DNA of 52,029 nt, taken from assembly GCF_905397395.1 (NCBI RefSeq), contig NZ_CAJPVH010000043.1, positions 1 through 52,029 of the forward strand. The letters run 5' to 3'. Below, piece by piece: positions 19,315 through 27,583 of this stretch. Position 1 is the stretch's first letter. Each line of letters begins with the position of its first letter. The DNA comes from Cupriavidus campinensis. Lineage in GTDB: Bacteria > Pseudomonadota > Gammaproteobacteria > Burkholderiales > Burkholderiaceae. Made by a program: the position numbers and the translations under genes. The notes beneath the pieces were generated by a model, which made no database searches, was not told the DNA's origin, and was given only the letters and a program-made list of their open reading frames with translations.

Positions 19315-20286
19315 ATGCCCAACCCGAACACCCGCCAACAGCACGCCCAGGACGCCCGCCAGGAGCGCTTCCTCAACGCGCGCCTCCGGCAGCGCCTGGG
19401 CCAGCCCGAAGCCGGCTGGCGCCAGCGCTGGTACACGATCATCTTCGAGGCCGACACGCGCCAGGGGCGCCTGTTCGACATCGTGCTGCTGATCGCCATC
19501 GTGACCAGCGTGGCCATCGTGATGCTGGACAGCGTGCCGTCGATCAACGCGCGCGCGGGCCGGACGTTCACGCTGCTGGAGTGGATGTTCACGCTGCTGT
19601 TCACGGCCGAGTACGTGATGCGGCTGCTGGTGGTGCGGCGGCCGCTGCGCTACGCGTTCAGCTTCTTCGGCATCATCGACTTCATCTCGATCATCCCGAC
19701 CTGGGCCGCGTTCTTCGTGCCGGAACTGGCCTTCCTGATCGACGTGCGGCTGCTGCGGCTGCTGCGCGTGTTCCGGATCCTCAAGCTCACGGTCTATTTC
19801 GAGGAAGCCCAGATCCTGGCCATGGCGCTGTCCAACAGCCGCCGCAAGATCTTCGTGTTCCTGGGTACCGTGTTCATCATCACGATCATCCTCGGCACCA
19901 TCATGTACGTGGTGGAAGGCCCGCAGCACGGCTTCACCAGCATCCCGGTGAGCATGTACTGGGCCATCGTCACGCTGACCACGACGGGCTTCGGGGACAT
20001 CGTGCCGCGCACGCCCATCGGGCAGTTCATCACCTCGCTGACCATCCTGCTCGGCTACGGGATCATCGCCTTCCCGACCGGCATCGTCGGCGCGGAACTG
20101 GCGGCCAGCCTCATCCGGCGGCCGCTGACCACGCGCACGTGCGAGCACTGCCTGACCGAGGGGCACGAGCCCGACGCGGGCTTCTGCAAGCATTGCGGCA
20201 CTGTCCTGCCGGCGTACCAGGTCGAGGACCGTGCCGGGCTGGACGAGCCCGGCGGCCCCGGCCGGGCGCCGCCAAACCGGCCCTGA
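19315..20286 (+). CDS. Voltage-gated potassium-channel-like protein with C-terminal zinc ribbon
   Basis: A 323-residue ion-transport protein with six hydrophobic segments. S4 carries basic residues every third position (Arg145, 148, 151, 154, Lys157), as in voltage sensors. The pore loop reads TTTGFGD (222-228), a potassium-type selectivity filter with Phe for the usual Tyr. After S6 the tail has Cys276-x2-Cys279 and Cys291-x2-Cys294, a zinc-ribbon pattern. It has no clear Shine-Dalgarno and lies between glcD and glcE, 62 nt after the former and 35 nt before the latter. Confidence 0.85.
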   Translation: MPNPNTRQQHAQDARQERFLNARLRQRLGQPEAGWRQRWYTIIFEADTRQGRLFDIVLLIAIVTSVAIVMLDSVPSINARAGRTFTLLEWMFTLLFTAEYVMRLLVVRRPLRYAFSFFGIIDFISIIPTWAAFFVPELAFLIDVRLLRLLRVFRILKLTVYFEEAQILAMALSNSRRKIFVFLGTVFIITIILGTIMYVVEGPQHGFTSIPVSMYWAIVTLTTTGFGDIVPRTPIGQFITSLTILLGYGIIAFPTGIVGAELAASLIRRPLTTRTCEHCLTEGHEPDAGFCKHCGTVLPAYQVEDRAGLDEPGGPGRAPPNRP

Positions 20287-20321
20287 GCCGCCCTCCAACA
20301 AAAAACGCCAAGGGTCCCCAA

Positions 20322-21428
20322 ATGGAAGCCACACTCGACGCCTTTCGCGATGCCATCCGCCAGGCCGGCGACAGCCGCGCCCCGCTGCGCCTGCGCGGCG
20401 GCGGCAGCAAGGACTTCTACGGCCAGGCGCTGGTCGGCACCGTGCTCGACACGCGCCCGCACGCCGGCATCGTCGACTATGACCCGGCGGAGCTGGTGGT
20501 CACGGCGCGCTGCGGCACGCCGCTGGCCGAAATCGAGGCGGCGCTGGCCGAACGACGCCAGATGCTGGCCTTCGAGCCGCCGCATTTCGCCCCGTCCGGC
20601 ACGGCCACGCTTGGCGGCGCCGTGGCGGCCGGGTTGTCCGGTCCGCGCCGGCAATCGGTGGGCGCGCTGCGTGATTTCGTGCTCGGTGTGCAGCTGATGG
20701 ACGGGCGCGGCGAGGTGCTGCACTTCGGCGGGCAGGTCATGAAGAACGTGGCCGGCTATGACGTCTCGCGGCTGCTGACCGGCTCGCTCGGCACGCTCGG
20801 CCTGATCCTGGAGGTCTCGCTGAAGGTGCTGCCGATGCCGTTCGACGACGCCACGCTGCGTTTTGCGCTGCCGCAGGCCGAAGCCATCGAGCGCCTGAAC
20901 CGCTGGGGCGGTCAGCCGCTGCCGATCGCGGCGTCGGCGTGGCAGGACGGCGTGCTCGACGTACGGCTCTCGGGCGCCACGGCGGCCGTGCGCGCCGCGT
21001 GCGAGAAGCTGGGCGGCGATCGCGTCGAGCCCGGCGAGGCACGCGCGCTCTGGGCCGCGCTGCGCGAACAGTCGCACCCCTTCTTCGCCCCGGCCCACGC
21101 CAAAGACCATGGCCGCGCGCTGTGGCGCATTGCCGTGCCGACCATCGCCCCGCCGCTGGACCTGCCCGGCGCGCAGCTTGTGGAATGGGGCGGCGGCCAG
21201 CGGTGGTGGCTGGCACCAGAAGGCGACCCGGCCTCGGTCTCGGCCGAATCGGTGCGCGCCATTGCCCAGGCCGCCGGCGGCCACGCCACGCTGTTCCGCA
21301 ATGGCGACAAGGCGGTCGGCGTGTTCACGCCGCTGTCGGCCCCGCTGGCCGCCATCCACAAGCGGCTCAAGACCACCTTCGACCCCGCCGGCATCTTCAA
21401 TCCGCAGCGCCTGTACACCGGCCTCTGA
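20322..21428 (+). CDS. glcE: Glycolate oxidase, FAD-binding subunit GlcE
   Basis: Second flavin-binding subunit of GlcDEF. The 368-residue product has the PCMH-type FAD motif LRLRGGGSKDFYG near the N terminus, GTATLGGAVAAGLSGPRR, and MKNVAGYDVSRLLTGSLGTL. It is shorter than GlcD and lacks the full oxidase domain, as usual for GlcE. I chose the ATG at 20322, preceded by AAGGG, because upstream in-frame sequence lies inside the channel gene. Confidence 0.93.
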   Translation: MEATLDAFRDAIRQAGDSRAPLRLRGGGSKDFYGQALVGTVLDTRPHAGIVDYDPAELVVTARCGTPLAEIEAALAERRQMLAFEPPHFAPSGTATLGGAVAAGLSGPRRQSVGALRDFVLGVQLMDGRGEVLHFGGQVMKNVAGYDVSRLLTGSLGTLGLILEVSLKVLPMPFDDATLRFALPQAEAIERLNRWGGQPLPIAASAWQDGVLDVRLSGATAAVRAACEKLGGDRVEPGEARALWAALREQSHPFFAPAHAKDHGRALWRIAVPTIAPPLDLPGAQLVEWGGGQRWWLAPEGDPASVSAESVRAIAQAAGGHATLFRNGDKAVGVFTPLSAPLAAIHKRLKTTFDPAGIFNPQRLYTGL

Positions 21429-21455
21429 GCCGTCTACCGTCTACGCCCCCGAACC

Positions 21456-22706
21456 ATGCAAACCACACTGGCCGAATTCCTGCGCAACACGCCCGAAGGC
21501 GAAGAAGCCAAGTCCATCGTCGGCAAGTGCGTGCACTGCGGTTTCTGCACCGCCACCTGCCCCACTTACCAGTTGCTCGGCGACGAGCTGGACGGCCCGC
21601 GCGGCCGCATCTATCTGATGAAGCAGATGCTTGAAGGCCAGCCCGTGACGGAAAGCACGCGGCTGCACCTGGACCGCTGCCTGACCTGCCGCAACTGCGA
21701 ATCCACCTGCCCGTCCGGCGTGAAGTACGGGCGGCTGGTCGATATCGGACGGAAGGTGGTGGATGAGCGGCTCGAGGCCGCGGGTATCCACCGCCCCGCG
21801 AAGGAGCGGATGGCGCGCTGGCTGCTGCGCGAGGGGCTGACCCGGCCCAAGCTGTTCGGCCCGGCGCTGAAGCTCGGCCAGATGGTGCGCCCGATGCTGC
21901 CGGTGGCGCTGCGCAACAAGGTACCGGCCATCACCCCGCCCACCGGGCCGTGGCCGCGCACCACCCACACCCGCAAGATGCTGCTGCTGGACGGCTGCGT
22001 GCAGCCGGCGATGTCGCCCAATATCAACGTGGCCACCGCGCGCGTGCTGGACAAGCTCGGCGTGCAGCTGGTGGTGGCGAGCGAGGCCGGCTGCTGCGGC
22101 GCGATCCGCTTCCATACCGGCGACCACGACGGCGGGCTGGACAATATGCGCGCCAACATCGACGCCTGGTGGCCGTATATCGAATCCGGCGCGGAGGCCA
22201 TCGTCATGACGGCCTCCGGCTGCGGCGTGATGGTGAAGGACTACGGCCACCTGCTGCGCCACGACCGCGCCTACGCGGAGCGGGCGGCACGGGTGTCGGC
22301 GATGACGCGCGACCTCTCCGAGATCCTGCCCGACTTCGCCGACGACCTGCACCGACTGGCCGGCGCCGTGCCGCGCGACGGCCGGCGCGTGGCCTGGCAT
22401 CCGCCCTGTACGCTGCAGCACGGGCAGCAGATCCGGGGCAAGGTGGAGGCGCTGCTGACCGGACTGGGCATCGAGGTGCGGCTCTGCGCCGACAGCCACC
22501 TGTGCTGCGGCTCGGCGGGCACGTACTCGGTGTTGCAGCCGGAGCTGTCCTATCCGCTGCGCGACGACAAGCTCGCCAAGCTCCAGGCCACGGAGCCCGA
22601 TGCCATCGTCTCGGCCAATATCGGCTGTATCACGCACCTGCAAAGCGGCACCGAGACGCCGGTGATGCACTGGGTGGAGCTGGTGGAGCGCATGGTCTGC
22701 GCCTGA
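21456..22706 (+). CDS. glcF: Glycolate oxidase, iron-sulfur subunit GlcF
   Basis: Electron-transfer subunit of GlcDEF that passes electrons toward quinone. Two 4Fe-4S ferredoxin motifs are visible: Cys25, 28, 31, 35 and Cys76, 79, 82, 86. They are followed by the two CCG-type cysteine-rich domains (AGCCGAI and HLCCGSAGTY) typical of GlcF and heterodisulfide-reductase-like proteins. The length of 416 is close to the usual 407. It starts 27 nt after glcE. Confidence 0.95.
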   Translation: MQTTLAEFLRNTPEGEEAKSIVGKCVHCGFCTATCPTYQLLGDELDGPRGRIYLMKQMLEGQPVTESTRLHLDRCLTCRNCESTCPSGVKYGRLVDIGRKVVDERLEAAGIHRPAKERMARWLLREGLTRPKLFGPALKLGQMVRPMLPVALRNKVPAITPPTGPWPRTTHTRKMLLLDGCVQPAMSPNINVATARVLDKLGVQLVVASEAGCCGAIRFHTGDHDGGLDNMRANIDAWWPYIESGAEAIVMTASGCGVMVKDYGHLLRHDRAYAERAARVSAMTRDLSEILPDFADDLHRLAGAVPRDGRRVAWHPPCTLQHGQQIRGKVEALLTGLGIEVRLCADSHLCCGSAGTYSVLQPELSYPLRDDKLAKLQATEPDAIVSANIGCITHLQSGTETPVMHWVELVERMVCA

Positions 22707-22766
22707 ACTGCGCGGGAGGGCGGCTCGGAGTACCATGTCGGCACATTTCGACCCTGATGCGCCCCC

Positions 22767-23156
22767 ATGCTCCAGACGTTTGCCATCCTGCTGGTCTTCC
22801 AGACCGTGGGCGAGGTGATCAGCTACGCGCTGCGCCTGCCCGTGCCCGGTCCTGTGATCGGCATGCTCCTGCTGTTCGGCTGGCTGGTCTTCGACAACCG
22901 CCTGCTCCCTATCATCCAGAACACCACCAGCGAGCTGCTCAAGCACCTGTCGCTGCTGTTCGTGCCGGCCGGCGTTGGCATCATGGTCCACGCCAACCGG
23001 ATTGGCGGTGAGTGGATGCCGATTGTCGTCGCGCTGGTCATCTCCACCTGGCTGGCGATCGTCGTGACCGCGCTGGTCACCCGGGCGCTGATGCGCAAGC
23101 CGGCACCGCCCCAGGCCGAAGCTGCCGAAGCGGCAGATAGCGGAGCGCAGCCATGA
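22767..23156 (+). CDS. LrgA/CidA-family membrane protein
   Basis: A 129-residue protein with four predicted membrane segments and the family core VPGPVIGMLLLFGWL and LLFVPAGVGIM. LrgA/CidA proteins were first seen as holin-like, but LrgAB-type pairs are known to move small carboxylates (pyruvate in some Gram-positives), and the plant plastid glycolate/glycerate carrier PLGG1 is an LrgA-LrgB fusion. The gene begins 60 nt after glcF and overlaps lrgB by ATGA. Transport of glycolate is my inference. Confidence 0.85.
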   Translation: MLQTFAILLVFQTVGEVISYALRLPVPGPVIGMLLLFGWLVFDNRLLPIIQNTTSELLKHLSLLFVPAGVGIMVHANRIGGEWMPIVVALVISTWLAIVVTALVTRALMRKPAPPQAEAAEAADSGAQP

Positions 23157-23878
23157 TGTCGCCGCGTCTGAACGAGATCTGGGTCTACCTGGCGGCCAGC
23201 CCGCTGATCGGGCTCACCGCCACGCTGATCGCCTACGTCTTCGCCTTCCGGATCTACGAGCGCGCGCGGTACTCGCCGCTGGCCAACCCGGTGATGATCT
23301 CGGTGGCCATCCTCGTCACCGTGCTGACGGTGACCGGCACGCCGTACAAGACCTACTTCGACGGGGCGCAGTTCGTCCACTTCCTGCTCGGGCCGGCCAC
23401 GGTGGCGCTGGCGGTGCCGCTCTACACCCAGTTGCCGAAGCTCCGCGCGCACGCCTTCCCGCTGCTTTGCGGGCTGGTGGCGGGGTCGCTGGTGGCGGTG
23501 GTGTCGGCGGTGGGCATCGGCTACGCGCTGGGGGCATCGCCCGAGGTGGTGCGCTCGCTGGCGCCCAAGTCGGTCACGATCCCGATCGCCATGGGGGTGT
23601 CCGAGAAGATCGGCGGCCTGCCCTCGCTGACCGCCGTGCTGGTGATGGCCACCGGCATCATCGGCGCGGTCAGCGCCACCGGCCTGCTCAATATGCTGCG
23701 CGTGCGGGACTACGTGATTCGTGGCTTCGCCACCGGCGTGGCGGCCCACGGCATCGGCACGGCGCGCGCGTTCCAGGTCAACCAGGAGGCGGGCGCCTTC
23801 GCCGCACTGGGCATGGGCCTGAACGGCGTGCTGACCGCCATCGTGGTGCCCGTGCTGGCGGCATGGATGCCCCACTGA
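23153..23878 (+). CDS. LrgB-family membrane protein
   Basis: A 241-residue polytopic protein with the LrgB signatures LLGPATVALAVPLY and PKSVTIPIAMGVSEKIGG, and GVAAHGIGTARAF near the C terminus. It is the partner of the LrgA-like protein just upstream: its ATG overlaps that stop by 4 nt. The placement after glcDEF suggests a carboxylate (glycolate/glycerate) carrier rather than a lysis role. Confidence 0.87.
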   Translation: MMSPRLNEIWVYLAASPLIGLTATLIAYVFAFRIYERARYSPLANPVMISVAILVTVLTVTGTPYKTYFDGAQFVHFLLGPATVALAVPLYTQLPKLRAHAFPLLCGLVAGSLVAVVSAVGIGYALGASPEVVRSLAPKSVTIPIAMGVSEKIGGLPSLTAVLVMATGIIGAVSATGLLNMLRVRDYVIRGFATGVAAHGIGTARAFQVNQEAGAFAALGMGLNGVLTAIVVPVLAAWMPH

Positions 23879-23907
23879 CCGGGGCACGTTCCCATGCCAG
23901 CCCTGCC

Positions 23908-23945
23908 ACCCCTGACACCCCTGACACCCCTGACACCCTCCTGAC
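23908..23945. repeat. 9-bp tandem repeat upstream of the WYL regulator
   Basis: Three exact copies of ACCCCTGAC (23908-23934) and one 11-nt imperfect copy (23935-23945). The last copy runs into the palindromic operator at 23939-23960. Confidence 0.7.
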
Positions 23946-23960
23946 AGTACGCTGTCAGGA
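23939..23960. promoter_or_regulatory. Palindromic operator of the WYL/YafY regulator
   Basis: Perfect 9-bp dyad TCCTGACAG-TACG-CTGTCAGGA about 78 nt upstream of the regulator start. From my knowledge, CTGACA/TGTCAG dyads commonly precede YafY-type WYL regulators, so autoregulation is likely. Confidence 0.65.
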
Positions 23961-24037
23961 GCCGGCAGGCATGATGCGCCCATCCGGCACCCCCGCCCCT
24001 CCATCCTTCCCCTCCCGCCCCTGCCAATGAGCCGCCC

Positions 24038-24730
24038 ATGAGCCGCCGTGCCGACCGCCTCTTCCAGATCGTGCAGGTCCTGCGCGGCCGCCGGCTGACC
24101 ACGGCGGCGTTGCTGGCGCAGCGGCTGGGCGTGTCCGAGCGCACGGTCTACCGTGACATCCAGGCGCTGTCTCTGTCGGGGGTGCCGGTGGAGGGCGAGG
24201 CCGGCATCGGCTACCGGCTGCGGCCGGACTACGACGTGCCGCCGCTGATGTTCACCGCGATGGAAGTGGAGGCGATGGTCGCCGGCCTGCGCCTGCTCAA
24301 GGCCTGGGGCGGCGGCGCGCTGGCCGCGGCGGCGGACCCGGCGCTCGAGAAGCTGATGGCCGCCCTGCCGCCCCCGCGCCGCGTGGCAGCGCAGCAGAGC
24401 CGGATCTTCGCGCCCGAGTACCTCAACCACCCGGCCGTGCGCGAGGCCTTCGACACCGTGCATGGCGCCATCGGCGCGCAACGGCTGCTGCGGCTCGACT
24501 ATATCGATGCCCAGCAGCGCGTCACCGAGCGCGTGGTGCAGCCGCTGGGGCTGTTCTTCTGGGGTAATGTCTGGCTGCTGGCGGCATGGTGCACGGCGCG
24601 GTCCGACTATCGCAGCTTCCGGCTGGACCGCTGCCGCACCATCGAGATCCTCGACGAGCAATTCCACGAGACGCCGGACCGCTCGCTCAACGGCTTCCTG
24701 CGCGCGGTGCAGCCCGATATGCCGGGCTGA
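24038..24730 (+). CDS. WYL-domain transcriptional regulator, YafY family
   Basis: A 230-residue regulator. An HTH_11 domain (TAALLAQRLGVSERTVYRDI, about 22-41) is followed by a WYL ligand-binding domain ending in NVWLLAAWC and YRSFRLDRC, where WLL stands for the WYL triplet. The ligand is unknown. It has a palindromic operator upstream and no obvious same-strand partner downstream. It is convergent with the glutathione peroxidase gene. Confidence 0.88.
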   Translation: MSRRADRLFQIVQVLRGRRLTTAALLAQRLGVSERTVYRDIQALSLSGVPVEGEAGIGYRLRPDYDVPPLMFTAMEVEAMVAGLRLLKAWGGGALAAAADPALEKLMAALPPPRRVAAQQSRIFAPEYLNHPAVREAFDTVHGAIGAQRLLRLDYIDAQQRVTERVVQPLGLFFWGNVWLLAAWCTARSDYRSFRLDRCRTIEILDEQFHETPDRSLNGFLRAVQPDMPG

Positions 24731-24735
24731 CGTCG

Positions 24736-24771
24736 CTCAGGCCCCTCGGGCCCCTCAAACCCCTCAGGCCG
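24736..24771. repeat. Degenerate 9-bp tandem repeat after the WYL regulator
   Basis: Four units of CTCRRRCCC type: CTCAGGCCC, CTCGGGCCC, CTCAAACCC and CTCAGGCCG. The last overlaps the stop codon of the glutathione peroxidase gene. Confidence 0.6.
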
Positions 24772-25258
24772 CCGGGTCGCTCAGGAGTGTCTCGATGTCC
24801 GCGCGGATGTCCTCGGGCTTGGTCGTCGGCGCGTAGCGCTTGAAGACCGTGCCGTCGCGGCGCAGCAGGAACTTGGTGAAGTTCCACTTGATGCCCTGGG
24901 TGCCGAGCACGCCGGGCTTTTCCGAGGTCAGCCACTTGTAGAGCGGATGCGCGCCGGCGCCGTTGACCTCGATCTTCTCGAACATCGGAAACTTGACCTG
25001 GAAGCGCGTCTCGCAAAACTGGCCGATCTGCGCGGCGTCACCCGGCTCCTGCTTGCCGAACTGGTTGCAGGGGAAGCCGAGCACCGCCAGGCCGCGCGGC
25101 TCGTAGGCCTCGTGCAGCGCCTCCAGCCCGGCGTACTGGGGCGTGAACCCGCACTCGCTGGCCGTGTTGACGATCAGCAGCACCTTGCCGCGGAAATCGG
25201 CCAGCGGCACCGGCTGGCCGGACAGGGACTTCGCTTCGAACTGGTAGACGTTGCTCAT
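24764..25258 (-). CDS. Glutathione peroxidase family protein (thiol peroxidase type)
   Basis: A 164-residue peroxidase that reduces hydroperoxides with glutathione or thioredoxin. The catalytic set is complete: Cys36 in NTASECGFTPQY, Gln70 in NQFGKQEPG, and Trp125-Asn126 in KWNFTKFLL. The active site uses Cys (TGC), not selenocysteine. The ATG at 25258 has GGAG upstream; a longer frame to 25297 lacks support. No signal peptide is seen, so it should be cytosolic. Confidence 0.92.
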   Translation of the reverse strand: MSNVYQFEAKSLSGQPVPLADFRGKVLLIVNTASECGFTPQYAGLEALHEAYEPRGLAVLGFPCNQFGKQEPGDAAQIGQFCETRFQVKFPMFEKIEVNGAGAHPLYKWLTSEKPGVLGTQGIKWNFTKFLLRRDGTVFKRYAPTTKPEDIRADIETLLSDPAA

Positions 25259-25319
25259 GGCGGCTCCGGAGAATGCATTGCAGACAACCGCGAGCATACC
25301 GCGCCCGCCCGTCGTCCGA

Positions 25320-26459
25320 TCAAATGACGTTCAGGTGCTCGGTGCCGGCGCCCAGGTCGGCGTCGCGGTGGCGGGCGCTGTGGAGCTTGATCATCAGGCG
25401 CAGGTCGTTCAGCGAGTCGGCGTTCTTGAGCGCGTCCTCGTAGGCGATCTTCTCTTCCTCGTACAGCTCGAACAGCGCCTGGTCGAAGGAGATCATGCCC
25501 TGCTCGCGGGACTTCTTGATGACTTCCTTGAGCTCGTGGATCTCGCCCTTGAAGATCAGGTCGGCCACCAGCGGCGTACCCACCATGATCTCCACGGCCG
25601 GCACACGGCCCTTGCGGCCGGCGCGCGGCAGCAGCCGCTGCGAGATCATCGCCTTGAGGTTCAGCGACAGGTCGATCAGCAGTTGCTGGCGCTTCTCCTC
25701 GGGGAAGAAGTTGATGATCCGGTCGATGGCCTGGTTGGCGTTGTTGGCGTGCAGCGTGGCCAGGCACAGGTGGCCCGTCTCGGCGTACTGCATCGCGTAT
25801 TCCATGGTGTCGCGGTCGCGGATTTCGCCGATCAGGATCACGTCCGGCGCCTGGCGCAGCGTGTTCTTCAGCGCCACGTGCCACGACTCGGTGTCGATGC
25901 CGACCTCGCGCTGCGTGACGATGCAGTTCTGGTGCGCGTGCACGTACTCGATCGGGTCCTCGATCGTGATGATGTGGCCGTACGAGTGCGCGTTGCGGTG
26001 GTCGAGCATGGCCGCCAGCGAGGTGGACTTGCCCGAGCCCGTGGCGCCGGTCACGATCACCAGCCCGCGCTTGGCCATGACGATCTCATGCAGCGACGTG
26101 GGCAGGTCCAGGTCTTCCACCGACGGGATGCGCGTGTTGATCGTCCGCACCACCATGCCGGCCTTGCCCTGCTGGATGAAGGCCGAGACGCGGAAGCGCC
26201 CGGCGTTCGGCGCGGTGATGGCGAAGTTGCACTCGCGGCTTTCGTCGAATTCCTTGACCTGGCGCTCGTTCATGATCGAGCGGACCAGGCCCAGCGCCTG
26301 CGCCGGGTTGAGCGGCTGCTGCGAGACGGGCGTGATCTTGCCGTCCACCTTGATGGCCGGCGGGAATTCGGACGTGATGAACAGGTCCGAGCCGCGGTTG
26401 TTGACCATCAGCTCCAGCAGGTCGTTGATGTACTTCGCGGCGGATTCGCGGTCGAGCAT
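25320..26459 (-). CDS. pilU: Type IV pilus ATPase PilU
   Basis: PilT-dependent retraction ATPase. The 379-residue hexameric motor protein has Walker A GATGSGKST at 138-146, the Asp box IITIEDPIEYVH, Walker B-like VILIGEIRD and the His box HLCLATLHANNA. The C terminus is longer than PilT and ends in a variable tail, as in PilU. It lies 15 nt after pilT and is probably in the same operon. Confidence 0.94.
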   Translation of the reverse strand: MLDRESAAKYINDLLELMVNNRGSDLFITSEFPPAIKVDGKITPVSQQPLNPAQALGLVRSIMNERQVKEFDESRECNFAITAPNAGRFRVSAFIQQGKAGMVVRTINTRIPSVEDLDLPTSLHEIVMAKRGLVIVTGATGSGKSTSLAAMLDHRNAHSYGHIITIEDPIEYVHAHQNCIVTQREVGIDTESWHVALKNTLRQAPDVILIGEIRDRDTMEYAMQYAETGHLCLATLHANNANQAIDRIINFFPEEKRQQLLIDLSLNLKAMISQRLLPRAGRKGRVPAVEIMVGTPLVADLIFKGEIHELKEVIKKSREQGMISFDQALFELYEEEKIAYEDALKNADSLNDLRLMIKLHSARHRDADLGAGTEHLNVI

Positions 26460-26474
26460 GGCGTCGGCCTCCCC

Positions 26475-27518
26475 TTAGCCCATGAAGGCGTCGGGATTCT
26501 TGGCAATCGCCCGCGCGTCGTTGTAGTTGATCATGCCGCGCTTGATCAGATCGCTCAGGCACTGGTCAAGCGTCTGCATGCCCATGCCGCTCGAGGTCTG
26601 CATCATCGAATACATCTGCGCGATCTTGTTCTCGCGGATCAGGTGGCGGATGGCGGGCGTGGCGATCATGATCTCGTGCGCCGCGGTCCGGCCGTTGCCG
26701 TCGCGCGTCTTGAGCAGCGTCTGGGAGATCACGGCCTCGAGCGATTCCGACAGCATGGTCCGCACCATGTCCTTTTCCTCGGGGGGGAACACGTCCACCA
26801 CCCGGTCGATGGTCTTGGCGGCGGAACTCGTGTGCAGCGTGGCGAAGACCAGGTGGCCGGTTTCGGCGGCGGTCAACGCCAGCCGGATGGTTTCCAGGTC
26901 ACGCAATTCGCCCACCAGGATCACGTCCGGATCCTCACGCAGCGCCGAGCGCAGCGCGTTCGCGAACGAATGCGTGTGCGGGCCCAGTTCGCGCTGGTTG
27001 ATCAGGCTTTTCTTGGAGTTGTGGACGAATTCGATCGGGTCTTCCACCGTGAGGATGTGACCCATGTCCTCGTCGTTGCGGTGATCGACCATGGCCGCCA
27101 GCGTGGTCGACTTGCCCGAGCCGGTCGGGCCGGTCACGAGCACGAGGCCGCGTGGCTTCATGCAGAGGTCCGCGAACACGGCCGGTGCATGGAGGTCATC
27201 GAGCGTCAGGACTTTCGACGGAATGGTCCGGAACACCGCGGCGGCGCCGCGCTGCGTGGTGTAGGCATTGACCCGGAACCGTGACAGGCCGGCAATCTCG
27301 AACGAGAAGTCGACCTCGAGGCGTTCTTCGTAGCTCTTGCGCTGAACGTCGCTCATGATGTCGTACACCATGGCGTGGACGTCCTTGTGGCCCATGGCCG
27401 CCACGTTGATCCGACGCATATCCCCGTGAATACGCACCATCGGCGGCATGTCTGCCGAGAGGTGGAGATCGGATGCCTTGTTCTTGACCGCAAAAGCCAA
27501 TAGCTGCGCGATGTCCAT
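26475..27518 (-). CDS. pilT: Type IV pilus retraction ATPase PilT
   Basis: Drives pilus retraction and twitching. The 347-residue protein has Walker A GPTGSGKST (130-138), Asp box ILTVEDPIEFVH, VILVGELRD, His box HLVFATLHTSSA and the C-terminal retraction motif AIRHLIRENKIAQMYSMMQT, close to the canonical AIRNLIRE. It is divergent from yggS. The candidate -10 boxes of the two genes face each other in the 65-nt gap. Confidence 0.96.
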   Translation of the reverse strand: MDIAQLLAFAVKNKASDLHLSADMPPMVRIHGDMRRINVAAMGHKDVHAMVYDIMSDVQRKSYEERLEVDFSFEIAGLSRFRVNAYTTQRGAAAVFRTIPSKVLTLDDLHAPAVFADLCMKPRGLVLVTGPTGSGKSTTLAAMVDHRNDEDMGHILTVEDPIEFVHNSKKSLINQRELGPHTHSFANALRSALREDPDVILVGELRDLETIRLALTAAETGHLVFATLHTSSAAKTIDRVVDVFPPEEKDMVRTMLSESLEAVISQTLLKTRDGNGRTAAHEIMIATPAIRHLIRENKIAQMYSMMQTSSGMGMQTLDQCLSDLIKRGMINYNDARAIAKNPDAFMG

Positions 27519-27519
27519 C

Positions 27520-27542
27520 TATAATGACCCCACCCTAATATA
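27520..27542. promoter_or_regulatory. Facing -10 boxes of pilT and yggS
   Basis: Consensus TATAAT on the plus strand (27520-27525) points to yggS, and TATATT on the minus strand (complement of 27537-27542) points to pilT. The gap between them is 11 bp. No good -35 is visible for either. Function is inferred. Confidence 0.45.
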
Positions 27543-27583
27543 CGACTTGTTGTTGTGTACTTCTTTGGTATGTCCGCTGGATT

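Noticed and set aside
23908..23945. CRISPR-like repeat
   Set aside because: Units are 9 bp and contiguous without spacers.
25148..25156. Possible selenocysteine in the glutathione peroxidase
   Set aside because: The active-site codon is TGC (Cys), not TGA.
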